NCBI GenBank assembly: GCA_964388835.1
Contig: CAYMBZ010000011.1
Location: 1-37,038 of the forward strand
Source: UBA1738 sp964388835
GTDB taxonomy: Bacteria; Bacillota; Clostridia; UBA1381
Reading direction: 5' to 3'
Length of the DNA: 37,038 nt
The translations under genes were made by a program, and so were the position numbers. Positions 6,477 through 15,000 of the stretch are shown here, piece by piece; position 1 is the first letter of the stretch; each line of letters starts with the position of its first letter. The notes under the pieces are model-generated. The model saw only the letters and a program-made list of their open reading frames with translations. It was not told the origin of the DNA and ran no database searches.

Positions 6477-8066
6477 ATGGAGACCATCAATTTTAAAACA
6501 AGTATAGATATAAGCCCTGCCGGCGGCGGCTGTGCAATGCGCCTTGGGGATATTGACGGCGACGGACGTATGGAACTCGTTATGGTAAAGCCCGCGCCCG
6601 TTTCGGACGAGCGCTATTTCTCCCATAAAGTTGCGGCAATTACCGCAATTTCGGCGGACGAAGATATTTTGTGGCAAACGGGAGATACCGAAGATTCCGC
6701 CCCGTACACCGGCTTTGATGTTCCGGTACAGATTTATGATATCGACAGGGACGGAAAAAACGAGGTTATTGCTGTTTTTAAAAACACACTTGCCATACTT
6801 GACGGAAGAACAGCCGAGATAAAAAAAGAGGTTCCGCTTCCGTCGGAAACCATAGGCGGTTCGGTCACTGTTGCAGACCTGGAAGGCTCGGGATATGCTC
6901 AAAATATAATACTGAAAAATAAATTCAGCCATATTTGGGCGTTTGATTCAAACCTTAACATCCTTTGGGATTTTGAGGGCAATGTTGGTCATGCACCGGT
7001 TGCATATGACATAAACGGTGACGGTCGTGAAGAAATTATTGCAGGATATAACATTCTTTCGGCATCCGGGGAACTTTTGTGGAAAGCGGATATGGCGGAT
7101 CATGCACATTCGGTCTGTGTGGAATGTCTCTATCATCCCGATGAGCCTATTGTGATAATCTGCGGTCCTACAATTCATGCATACTCATCCGAGGGAACGC
7201 TTCTTTGGGAACTCCCGGAGCGTGCCGGAAATATTGTTATAGGTAAATTCCGTGATGGCATAGAAGAACCCGATATACTTATTTTGGATAACCTTTCCCT
7301 GTTTGACTCGCGTGGCAGATTTTTGTACCAAAAGAACGAAACCATATATCTCCCCACCCCCGTATACGGCTTTGATGACAGCGGAAAAACCTATATTGCG
7401 GGTCACAAAAAGGAGGATATCTGCACAACCCTTTATGACGGATACATGCGCGCGGTATATGCTCTCCCCACTTTCGGAAACATCGCATGCGGAGATATCC
7501 CCGGGAATTCGGGCACGCAAATTCTGATTTATAACGACGAAACCGCAGATGTGTATTCTTCCTGCGAAACCGACCTTTCAGTTGCGGCACGTCCCTATCC
7601 CAGACGGCAAACAAAACAGTTTTACAACGTATCACTGCACAACACGCTTCCCCTTTCACAGATTACGCAGGGTTACGTTGCGGACGATTTTGCGTCACAA
7701 AACATATTGAAATGGGCGGATACATATTCGGCACTTAATCGGCATAACAGCTATGCAAAGGTTTCCCGTCTTGAATTCGTTCTGCTTCTTGCAACACTGC
7801 TGAATATAAAGGAAGAATTTTCCGAAAACTTTTCCGATGTACCCAAGGACAGCAGTTTTTATGAAGCTGTGGGCACGTTCAAAAAGCTCGGGATTGTCTC
7901 AGGCGACGATAACTTATTTCTGCCCGAACAACCCATTACCGTTTCATACGCAAACGATATTCTGGAAAAGCTGAGTATACCCGTTTCTTTTAATTTTAAT
8001 GAAAGCTATGAAATTTCAAAACAAGATATGGCGCGCCTTATACAAAATATAAGCTCCGCCCAATAA
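6477..8066 (+). CDS. FG-GAP/VCBS-type beta-propeller protein with C-terminal SLH-like domain
   Basis: The 529-residue protein is a predicted beta-propeller. Three calcium-loop repeats are visible: DIDGDGRMEL (about 25-34), DIDRDGKNEV (88-97) and DINGDGREEI (178-187), each in a blade with strands such as 'EIIAGYNILSASGELLWKA'. From about 415 to 500 there is an SLH-like segment ('SRLEFVLLL', 'FSDVPKDSSFYEAV', 'LGIVSGDDNLFLPEQPIT'). I see no signal peptide: ATG 6477 is supported by GAAAGG upstream and by the promoter at 6410-6438, and the first 30 residues are polar. The frame stays open upstream, but that region carries the promoter and the divergent PRC-barrel gene. Propellers of this sort occur in PL11 rhamnogalacturonan lyases, but I cannot show catalytic residues here. 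Function is unknown. Confidence 0.8.
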   Translation: METINFKTSIDISPAGGGCAMRLGDIDGDGRMELVMVKPAPVSDERYFSHKVAAITAISADEDILWQTGDTEDSAPYTGFDVPVQIYDIDRDGKNEVIAVFKNTLAILDGRTAEIKKEVPLPSETIGGSVTVADLEGSGYAQNIILKNKFSHIWAFDSNLNILWDFEGNVGHAPVAYDINGDGREEIIAGYNILSASGELLWKADMADHAHSVCVECLYHPDEPIVIICGPTIHAYSSEGTLLWELPERAGNIVIGKFRDGIEEPDILILDNLSLFDSRGRFLYQKNETIYLPTPVYGFDDSGKTYIAGHKKEDICTTLYDGYMRAVYALPTFGNIACGDIPGNSGTQILIYNDETADVYSSCETDLSVAARPYPRRQTKQFYNVSLHNTLPLSQITQGYVADDFASQNILKWADTYSALNRHNSYAKVSRLEFVLLLATLLNIKEEFSENFSDVPKDSSFYEAVGTFKKLGIVSGDDNLFLPEQPITVSYANDILEKLSIPVSFNFNESYEISKQDMARLIQNISSAQ

Positions 8067-8107
8067 GCGATAAAACATAAAAAGTTTAATAAAATCAAGT
8101 TGTAAAA

Positions 8108-8168
8108 TGAACCGACCTCCCAATCGTTAGATTTTGGTCTAACTTTTTTTGGGGGCGGTTCACTTTTT
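8108..8168. terminator. Bidirectional terminator between convergent genes
   Basis: TGAACCG (8108-8114) pairs with CGGTTCA (8156-8162), CCTCCC with GGGGG, and GTTAGA with TCTAAC in the inner helix. A T-run follows at 8164-8168 and an A-run precedes. It separates the propeller gene from the LRR pseudogene. Confidence 0.8.
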
Positions 8169-8194
8169 AATTATCATTTATAATTCGTATTTTA

Positions 8195-11100
8195 TTACCG
8201 TGAGCTGTTATCTATTGTGATAGTTTTTGCAAGAGGCTTCATACTCTCCAGGCTGTCCCATACAAAAATCTTTACTTCACTGATATCATCGCCCGTAAAT
8301 ACCGCTTTGTTATCCACAGGCTTTGCACAGCCGGAGAATCCTTTTGCGCCGCTTCCTATAACCAAAACGTTCGCATTTTCGGTATCGCCCACTATCTCAA
8401 GCAGAACTCGGTGCCGCTCTCTGTTTTGGTTATGCTGCCCGTAGCTTTACAAGTCGGCATAAAGCTTTCAAAGTTCTTTTTTGACCAATCTCCGGTTATA
8501 CGATTGTTGTTGTATTTTATATCAATCTTTTTCCACTCTGCCTCGGTTCCCTCGTAGTTTACAACCACAAGAGCATTACAAGCATTAAATGCCGCTACTT
8601 CAATAGTCTTTAAGCCCTTTCCGAAGTTTACCTCCGTCAAGGCAGAACAGCATTCAAATCCTTCATCCGCAATAGTTTCAACCATTGAAAGGTCTGCAAA
8701 CTTCAAGCTTTTCCAACCGAATAAGCCTTGTGTACCTATCTTTTTAAGGGTTTTGGGAAGCTTAACGCTTTTGGCATTGTCGAAAGATAAAAATGCTCTT
8801 CTTCCTATCTCTGTAATTCCCTCTTCAACAACGACATTATCTATCTTGTGTCTGAAATCGTACCATGGTCCCGCACCGGTCCATGGGTAGCCTTCCATAG
8901 CTCCGATTCCGCTGATTCTGAGCGTTTTTCCGTCAAAGCTCCATTCCGCATTTTCTCCGCAATATCTTGTAACGCGCACATTATAGTCCTTTTTCTCCCC
9001 GTCTTTTGAAGATACGGTTATAATCGCATTTCCGTTTGAAATTCCCGTAATCACGCCGTCTTTAACAGCTGCCACCTCCGGCGCGGAACTTTTCCGTCTA
9101 AGAGTTTGGTCTGTCGCATCCTCCGGCGTAACGCTTGCAACAAGATTCATTGTGTCACCAACCGCGATAACTCCATTTTCAAAGTCTTCAGACTCGGATG
9201 TTATGCTTGTTTGTGTAACCGGGACATATTTTCCGTAGTTATACTTCATGGTATAATTATCGGAGAAGTAGTCAATATCAAGCGCATCCCACTCAGCTTT
9301 TGAACCCATGTAGTGCAGAGTAAAATTCTCGATACCGTAAAAGGCTTTATATTCAACCGTTTTGATTGATTTCGGCAAAACAACCTCAGAAGGAACCGTA
9401 CAATTGTAAAAAGCACCGCTTCCGATATTGATAAGCTTATCACCGAAACTTATATTTTTCAGATTTTCACATTCCTCAAAGGCAAATTCGCCTATTATTT
9501 TTACGTTCTTCATGGTAATTCCCGTAAGCGTGCCAACATAGTCAAATGCACCGCTTCCGATTGTCTCAACCGAATCCGGCACTTGATATGTTTCGCCGAA
9601 TTTCACACCCGTAGGGCACTTGATAATTTTGTCAAATGCGGCTGTGTACAAAATTCCGTCCTTTAAAGCAAAATTTTTGTTTTCCGTATCAAGAGTAATC
9701 TCCGCAAGAGATTTACATCGATAAAAACACCCTCGCCTATCTTTTCAACACTTTCCGGAAGATAAACCATTGATACATTTGTGAAATTCATAAAGGCATT
9801 TTTTCCGATGCTTGTAATTCCGTCTTCTATGGTTATGACCCCTGTATTTTCAATATATTCCGCCCATGGATATGCTTCGGAATCCGGCATCTCGCCCTTT
9901 CCCGAGATGACAAGCTCAAAACCGTTTGTCGCAGTTGACGGAGCGGCCGTCCATGAAATATTTTCGCCGTATTTTTCGGACACCGATACACGGCAATATC
10001 CTACTACTCTGTCTGTGACTCCGCCCGAACTTCCCGAGGAGCTGTTTGCGCCGCTTAAGCCTCCCGAGGAGGAACTGCCTGAACTTCCGTTTGAAGCGGA
10101 CGAGCTTGCAGAAGCAGTTCCCGTACCGTTTGTGCCCCTTGACGTGGCACTTTCTTCAATATAAGCAAGCACATAGGCATCACCGACAGAAACAGCTGTC
10201 ACCACGCCGTCCTTAACGGTTGCTACGCTTTCATCCTCACTCATCCATTTTACGTTCTTTTCGGTTGCGTTTGACGGTTTAACGGTAGCCGTCAAAGTTT
10301 CGGTTTCTCCCGCCGTCATTTCAATAAAGTTTGACGAAAGCTCAATCGATGTCGCCGGAATTACCGGTACATAGTTAAAGTGCTTTTGCGCATTATAGAA
10401 ACTGCTTTTTGAATTCGTTCCCAAATAAATTTTATTCCATTCCTCTTCGCTTCCGGTAAAATACACATCGGTAATCGAACTGCAATCGTCAAATATACTG
10501 TCATTTATCACACCGCTGAAAGTGTTGTAAAATACAATGCTTTTCAGTCCCAAAGCATTATTGAAAGCATTATCTCCCAGCTCCGTCACGGTGCTAGGAA
10601 CAAAACACTTTGACTCATAGAAATTTGGCGGATAAAACTCCAGTTTTGTAAGCTTTTTATTAAACATCACGCCGAATTCGTCCGCTGTGAAATATTCATT
10701 TTCCTTATCGACAGAAAATTCCATAATGCACATACTGCCTTTAAACGCCGTAGGTGCTATCGTTTTAACGTTCTTTGGTATATTGATTTTGATGAGCGAA
10801 TAACAATTCTTAAACGCATTTCCGCCGATTTCTTCAAGGCTCTGCGGCAATTGTACCAAATGCATGCTGCCACAGCCGGAAAAGGCATCTGCCGCTATAC
10901 TTTTTACGCCCTCACCGACAACAACCTTAGAAATTCTCCATGTTTCGATGCTCCACGGAACTTTTCCCGCAAAATCCGACATCTTTCCGGAGCCTATAAT
11001 ATTCAGGACACCGCTTGAGTCAAACCACCATACCATGTCGTCACCGCACCCCCCATTGAAACGGAGCTCCCGGTTATATAAACGACACATTCGTCACTAA

Positions 11101-12498
11101 ATCCTCCGTCCTCGGTTGTAACCGATATAACAGCTCTTCCCGGTGCCACGGCGGAAACATATCCGACCTCCGAAACCCTTGCAATCTATTCATCCGAACT
11201 GCTCCAAACAACATTTTTATTGGTTGCGTTTTCCGGAGAAAGCGTTGCGCTCAAAAATGTGCTGTTTCCTGAAGTGAGCATAAGCTTGTCCTTATTAAGC
11301 GTAACCGATGTTATCGGCCTTGCCGCACCGTATTCATACGTTATAGCATACTTAAAGAAAGGTGAGCTGACATTTGAAACGTTTTTCCACTCATCCTCCG
11401 TTCCCTTGTAGAAAACGGTATTCTTCGACGGATAAAAAGCCATACTGCCTATACTCTGCAAGCTTTTGCCGAAAGTTACGGTCATAGCTCCGCAATTGCA
11501 AAATGCTTTTTCTCCGATAGTTTTGATTTTGTCACCAAAGTCAATCGCTAAAAGACCCATACAACCGTAGAAGGCGTAATCTCCGATAGTTTCAAGATTT
11601 TCACCAAAAGTTATGCTACTCAGGTAATCATGACTGTAAAAAGCTTTGTTACCGATTTCTTTTACCGAATCCGCCACATGATAACTGCTCTCATGTCTTG
11701 CGTCGGGATAGGAGATAAGCTTTGTGTTGTCCTTATTGTAGAGTACGCCGTACTCATCATTTGAAAAAGCCTTGTTATCCTTGCTCACCGAAAATTTCGA
11801 CAAGGAATCGCAACCGGTAAATTCACAAGGGATTGCGGCTACGCTTTCGGGCAGTATTACCGTAGTAAGCTTTCTGCAGTTATCAAATGCTCCCTCTCCG
11901 ATTACTTCTACGCCTTTCGGAATTTCTATTGTTTCCAGCATTTCACAACACCAAAAAACATCATTCCGTATCTCGGAAATTCCGCCCGTGAGGGTTACAC
12001 TTTTCAATTTTTCGCACACGGAAAAAGCTTAATTACCTATAACCTCGACGCTTTCGGGAATCGTAATGCTTTCAATGTTACTTCCGGAAAACGCATCAGC
12101 TCCTATAAACTCCAATGATTTCGGAAGCGTTATTTCCGATATTCCGGCATAATAAAACGCACCATCTTCTATGGAGGTTACGGAATCGGGTATCGAAACA
12201 GTAAAATTGTATAAATTTGAAAAAGCAAACGCACCTATATTGGTAACGCCGCTCTCAATTTCTACCCGAAAAATCTCCTCGTAGTAATCCTCCCAATGTG
12301 CGTACTTTTCATAATCGTACATTTTTCCAGTTCCGCTTATTGTAAGCGTTCCTTTTTCGCTCAGTAACCAAATAACATTGTCACCGCATTCCCCAGCATA
12401 AGAGCTCGTTACCTCGCTCTCTGCCTTAATTGGCAGGGTGCCCCCCCCCCCGAAAATACGGATAGTGCCAATGCAATACTGATAAGTTTTTTCTTCAT
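8195..12498 (-). pseudogene. Decayed BspA-type leucine-rich-repeat/Big_2 surface protein
   Basis: Read through its lesions, this gene would encode about 1,430 residues. It starts with a KKK signal peptide at ATG 12498 (RBS AAGGGGATG). Four similar modules follow, each opening with a W...GxLxIxGxGxM motif, then BspA/Treponema-type LRRs (SIPDSVTSIEDGAFYYAG; GTEAEWKKI insert). Three Big_2-like domains separate them (TATVKPSNATEKNVKWMSED), plus a Ser/Gly linker near 10,020-10,150. The C-terminal domain ends VKIFVWDSLESMKPLAK. Lesions in coding order: frame loss at a G11 tract (12441-12451), TAA at 12029-12031, TAG at 11186-11188, a frameshift at a G6 tract (11049-11054), one at about 9715-9722, and one at about 8395-8410. 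Between lesions the frames continue the same domains. Two nonsense codons plus four frameshifts argue against scattered sequencing error. Confidence 0.9.
12441..12451 (-). repeat. Poly-G tract (11 G on coding strand) in signal peptide of LRR gene
   Basis: The tract follows the hydrophobic core codons (LALSVFS). With 11 G the reading frame leaves the protein and meets a stop soon after. With 12 or 9 G the frame continues into GTLPIKAESEV, giving a plausible signal-peptidase site after IKA, and then into the first LRR module. This is the geometry of a slipped-strand phase-variation tract. Confidence 0.8.
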
Positions 12499-12530
12499 GT
12501 CTACATCCCCTTGTAAAATTTGATTGCCAT

Positions 12531-12559
12531 ATAATACCAAAACTTTAGAAATTTGTCAA
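12531..12559 (-). promoter_or_regulatory. Intact promoter of the LRR pseudogene
   Basis: On the minus strand TTGACA (12559-12554) and TATTAT (12536-12531) are 17 bases apart, about 35 bases upstream of the ATG at 12498. Promoter and RBS remain near-consensus although the coding region is broken. Confidence 0.7.
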
Positions 12560-12599
12560 TACAATCGTGCAGAATAACCCGCATTTTAAAATAAAAACA

Positions 12600-12620
12600 G
12601 GGACGCCGAACAAGCGTCCC
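12600..12620 (-). terminator. Terminator after the zinc-ribbon gene
   Basis: GGGACGC (12600-12606) and GCGTCCC (12614-12620) form a 7-bp GC-rich stem with a 7-base loop. On the minus strand it is followed by TGTTTTTATTTT. It ends the sigH/zinc-ribbon unit. Confidence 0.85.
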
Positions 12621-12648
12621 AAAAAACTCCGTTTTACAAAGCAAGAAA

Positions 12649-12921
12649 TTAATCTCTATGCTTTTCAAAACATTCGCTGCAATAAACCGGTCTGTCATTT
12701 TTCGGCAAGAACGGAACCTTGTCTACCTTGCCACAATCCGCGCATGTAATTTCATACATTTCTCTGTTCTGCTTAAGGCTGTTCTTTCTTGCAACCCTGC
12801 AGTCCTTACAGCGGATAGGCTCGTTCTGGAAGCCTTTCTCTGCATAAAATTCCTGTTCGCCCGCAGAGAAAATAAATTCCTGACCGCAGTCCTTACAGAT
12901 TAAAGTTTTGTCTTCGTACAT
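12649..12921 (-). CDS. Zinc-ribbon (zf-trcl type) small protein
   Basis: This 90-residue protein carries four CxxC pairs. CKDC (about 9-12) and CKDC (about 38-41) bracket 'FIFSAGEQEFYAEKGFQNEP', the hallmark of the probable zinc-ribbon family zf-trcl. A second C-terminal zinc module has CADC (about 60-63) and CSEC (about 80-83) with KVPF between. Such proteins are common in Clostridia and have no firmly known role; nucleic-acid binding is plausible. ATG 12921 is preceded by GAGGGAC. It lies 99 bases downstream of sigH on the same strand with no obvious promoter between, and is followed by a strong terminator, so it probably shares the sigH transcript. Confidence 0.85.
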   Translation of the reverse strand: MYEDKTLICKDCGQEFIFSAGEQEFYAEKGFQNEPIRCKDCRVARKNSLKQNREMYEITCADCGKVDKVPFLPKNDRPVYCSECFEKHRD

Positions 12922-12961
12922 GATTAGTCCCTCACTTTGAATTAGTTAAAAATTTTTTTCT

Positions 12962-13020
12962 CCGCTCAAAGGGATTTGCACCCTTATCCTCTAAAGTCGC
13001 TTTTCTTAAGCTATAAGCGG
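12962..13020 (-). ncRNA. tRNA-shaped structured element after sigH (candidate)
   Basis: On the minus strand this 59-base segment starts immediately after the sigH stop. Its ends form a 7-bp stem (CCGCTTA with TGAGCGG, including one G-U pair). A 5-bp/7-base-loop hairpin (AAGGG, TGCAAAT, CCCTT) abuts the 3' strand exactly as a T-arm does. A 4-bp hairpin (GCTT/AAGC) sits two bases after the 5' strand, where a D-arm would be. Only 13 bases separate these arms, so there is no normal anticodon arm, and no CCA follows. The G-U pair would be a C-A mismatch on the opposite strand, favouring minus-strand RNA. It may be a tRNA relic, an mRNA element or chance. Confidence 0.35.
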
Positions 13021-13635
13021 TTATTGAAGCTCCTTTAAGAGCTTTTTTTTGATACGGCAGATTGCATTGTCGACCGATTTTACCGATTTGCCGACAGCCT
13101 CGGCAATCTCTTCGTAAGACATTCCCTGCGTATAGTACATAAATACCTGCATCTCCAGTTTGCTCAGTGTTTTGTTTATTGTGTACTCTATGTTGCTCAA
13201 ATCTTCACGTCCGATAATGATATCTTCGGGATTTCGCTCGCTCGACTCCGCAAAAACATCCCCACCCCCGTTTTCTTCCAAAGAGTCGGTTTTGTCAAGG
13301 GAAATGTACGAGTTTAACGGGATATGCTTTTTTCGCGTTGCCGCCTTTACCGCGGTTATTATCTGCCGCGAAATGCACATGGATGCAAAGCTTTTAAAGG
13401 AACTTCCTCCCTCCGGCTTAAACTCTTTTACGGCATTGTAAAGTCCGATGAGCCCCTCCTGAACAACATCGTCCTTTTCCGCGCCCACCAAAAAATATGT
13501 ATTCGCCTTTTGATATACATAATTACGATAGCGCGCAATAATATGGTTCAGTGCTTCACTGTCCCCCGCCTGTGCCGCCGCTGCCGCTTCCTCGTCAGAA
13601 AGTCTGCACAAAGATTCACGTTCAGCTCTGTCCAT
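13021..13635 (-). CDS. sigH: RNA polymerase sporulation sigma factor SigH (Spo0H)
   Basis: SigH directs early stationary-phase and sporulation transcription. The 204-residue protein matches the family throughout: region 2 'EKDDVVQEGLIGLYNAVKEF' and 'SFKSFASMCISRQIITAVK', then the very characteristic 'KKHIPLNSYISLDK', and region 4 with 'LSKLEMQVFMYYTQGMSYEE' and 'VGKSVKSVDNAICRIKKKL'. ATG 13635 is chosen for its GGAGGATTTT RBS; an in-frame extension to 13671 has no support. Its promoter is a perfect SigA consensus. The usual Firmicute neighbours rpmG, secE and nusG are absent downstream. Presence of sigH supports a spore-forming lineage, although relatives that have lost sporulation can keep it. 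Confidence 0.94.
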   Translation of the reverse strand: MDRAERESLCRLSDEEAAAAAQAGDSEALNHIIARYRNYVYQKANTYFLVGAEKDDVVQEGLIGLYNAVKEFKPEGGSSFKSFASMCISRQIITAVKAATRKKHIPLNSYISLDKTDSLEENGGGDVFAESSERNPEDIIIGREDLSNIEYTINKTLSKLEMQVFMYYTQGMSYEEIAEAVGKSVKSVDNAICRIKKKLLKELQ

Positions 13636-13657
13636 ACACAAAATCCTCCAAAACGCG

Positions 13658-13677
13658 TGCAAACATGTCAATTTGCA
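13658..13677. promoter_or_regulatory. Inverted repeat in the sigH leader
   Basis: TGCAAA (13658-13663) and TTTGCA (13672-13677) form a dyad with 8-base spacing between the sigH promoter and RBS. A partial copy, GTGCAAACA, lies near 13824, upstream of the divergent membrane-protein promoter. It could be an operator; no regulator can be named. Confidence 0.3.
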
Positions 13678-13689
13678 TACTGTGAGTTC

Positions 13690-13718
13690 ATTATATCATT
13701 AAAAAATCCCATTGTCAA
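13690..13718 (-). promoter_or_regulatory. Consensus SigA promoter of sigH
   Basis: On the minus strand TTGACA (13718-13713) and TATAAT (13695-13690) are separated by exactly 17 bases. Both boxes are perfect matches to the vegetative consensus. Confidence 0.85.
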
Positions 13719-13842
13719 GGAAAAATTAGATATTTTTACCAACAAGATATATTCAAGAAATATATTTTTTATCAAAATTTTATAATTTTTTTACTTTTTT
13801 CGGCAAAAAACCTCATTCCGACGTGCAAACACACCGCGGATA

Positions 13843-13871
13843 TTGATTTTGTACACAAAATGTGTTATACT
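13843..13871 (+). promoter_or_regulatory. Promoter of the membrane protein/HD hydrolase pair
   Basis: TTGATT (13843-13848) and TATACT (13866-13871) are 17 bases apart, about 35 bases before the start codon at 13906. Confidence 0.65.
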
Positions 13872-13905
13872 GAAAAATATAAAATTACTTTGAAAGGATT
13901 GATTT

Positions 13906-14214
13906 TTGGTGCAATGCATAAAAAAAATTTTTGAAACCAAGTACGGCGGGCTTGCCTTTGCTCTCATCGGCGGTTTTTCATACTTTGTTATTATTCTTGA
14001 CTTTATTTTAAGGTACACAAAAAACGGCGGACTCCTTCTCGGATTTTTCTTTTTTCCCGCAATTATCTGCGGAACCGGGCTTGTACTTTTAAAGACCGTT
14101 AAGCTCCTGATTTCTTCCGAGAACTTCGGCAAAATATGCATACTTACAGCCGCGCACGCGTTACTTTTTGCAATAAGCTTAATATTTTTGTTTGATATAA
14201 TATCAAGACTGTAA
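13906..14214 (+). CDS. Small integral membrane protein
   Basis: This 102-residue protein is unassigned. It has a short basic N-terminus (KKIFETKYG) and about three hydrophobic segments at roughly 15-35, 42-65 and 78-101, so it should sit in the cytoplasmic membrane. The start is TTG 13906 or GTG 13909; AAAGGA lies 8 bases before the TTG and 11 before the GTG. It has its own promoter, and its stop codon is followed within a base by the GGGGG RBS-like run of the HD hydrolase gene, so the two are probably cotranscribed. I recognise no family. Confidence 0.75.
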   Translation: MVQCIKKIFETKYGGLAFALIGGFSYFVIILDFILRYTKNGGLLLGFFFFPAIICGTGLVLLKTVKLLISSENFGKICILTAAHALLFAISLIFLFDIISRL

Positions 14215-14238
14215 GGGGGCGATTTTACGAACAAACGT

Positions 14239-14814
14239 ATGGAAATGCAATTGAAATTTGCACTTGAAGCGGATAAAGCGAAGAACATATTTCGCCAAAC
14301 GCACATTTCGGGCGGCTCAAGATATGAAAACGACGCGGAACATTCCTGGCACATCGCTCTTATGGCGTATATTCTGCGTGAATACTCAAATGAGCCGATA
14401 GATATTGCAAAAGTTATGCTCATGTGCCTTATGCACGATGTCGTGGAAATAGATGCGGGCGATACCTATGCATATGATAAAGCGGGCACCGCAACGAAAA
14501 AGGCACGTGAGAATGCCGCAAAAGAAAGGCTGTTCTCAATTCTTCCCAATGACCAAAAGCGGGAATTTATCAGCCTTTTTGATGAATTTGAGGCATGCGA
14601 AACCGCAGAATCGAAATTCGCACATGCAATGGATAACATTCAGCCGCTTATTTTGAATCACTGCAATGACGGTGTCGATTGGCGCTGTCATGATGTGGCA
14701 TCCTCTCAGGTATACAATCGCCAGATGAAAACCAAAGCCGGCTCCGAAAGCCTTTTCGAAGTGGCGGATAAAATTATCGCCGAAAACATAAAAAAGGGAA
14801 ATTTAAAGAAATAG
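14239..14814 (+). CDS. HD-domain hydrolase (YfbR/HDDC2-like 5'-deoxynucleotidase family)
   Basis: The 191-residue protein has the HD metal-binding pattern: H at about 35 (NDAEHSWHIALMAY), the HD pair at 66-67 (CLMHDVVEIDAGD), the E and D that follow, and a distal aspartate in 'FAHAMDNIQP'. The N-terminus 'ALEADKAKNIFRQTHI' is typical of the YfbR/HDDC2 group, known for nucleoside 5'-monophosphatase activity. The start is uncertain. ATG 14239 has no RBS at normal distance. The run GGGGGC (14216-14221) is ideally placed for an ACG codon at 14227, which would add TNKR, so this may be a non-standard start or a mutated ATG. It follows the membrane protein by 24 bases. Confidence 0.85.
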   Translation: MEMQLKFALEADKAKNIFRQTHISGGSRYENDAEHSWHIALMAYILREYSNEPIDIAKVMLMCLMHDVVEIDAGDTYAYDKAGTATKKARENAAKERLFSILPNDQKREFISLFDEFEACETAESKFAHAMDNIQPLILNHCNDGVDWRCHDVASSQVYNRQMKTKAGSESLFEVADKIIAENIKKGNLKK

Positions 14815-14914
14815 TGCACCTTATACAAGGAATATTAATATGTCATCTTTGTTATTTGAAGCGTGTTTTTGGAGCGTTTTATTATGAAAAATTACAAAAA
14901 AATAAAAAAACTCG

Positions 14915-14937
14915 CATATTTTTTCAGAAAAAATATG
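14915..14937. repeat. AT-rich inverted repeat upstream of purC
   Basis: CATATTTTTT (14915-14924) and AAAAAATATG (14928-14937) form a perfect 10-bp stem with a CAG loop. It is about 100 bases after the HD hydrolase stop and about 60 before the purC start. It could be a weak terminator or an operator. A possible TGTACA/TAAAAT promoter pair overlaps its right side. Confidence 0.4.
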
Positions 14938-15000
14938 TACATAGCAAAAATTTTATGGTAAAATATTATCGTAATTTTTTAATACAAAGGAGTGCTTTAC

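Noticed and set aside
9663..11090. Separate LRR genes within the pseudogene region
   Set aside because: Segments lack their own RBS and start codons at domain boundaries, and adjoining segments continue the same domain after repair of one base or one stop.
13791..14423. 210-codon open frame on the minus strand
   Set aside because: It runs antisense to the small membrane protein and the HD hydrolase, both of which have promoter or family support; its translation shows no domain.
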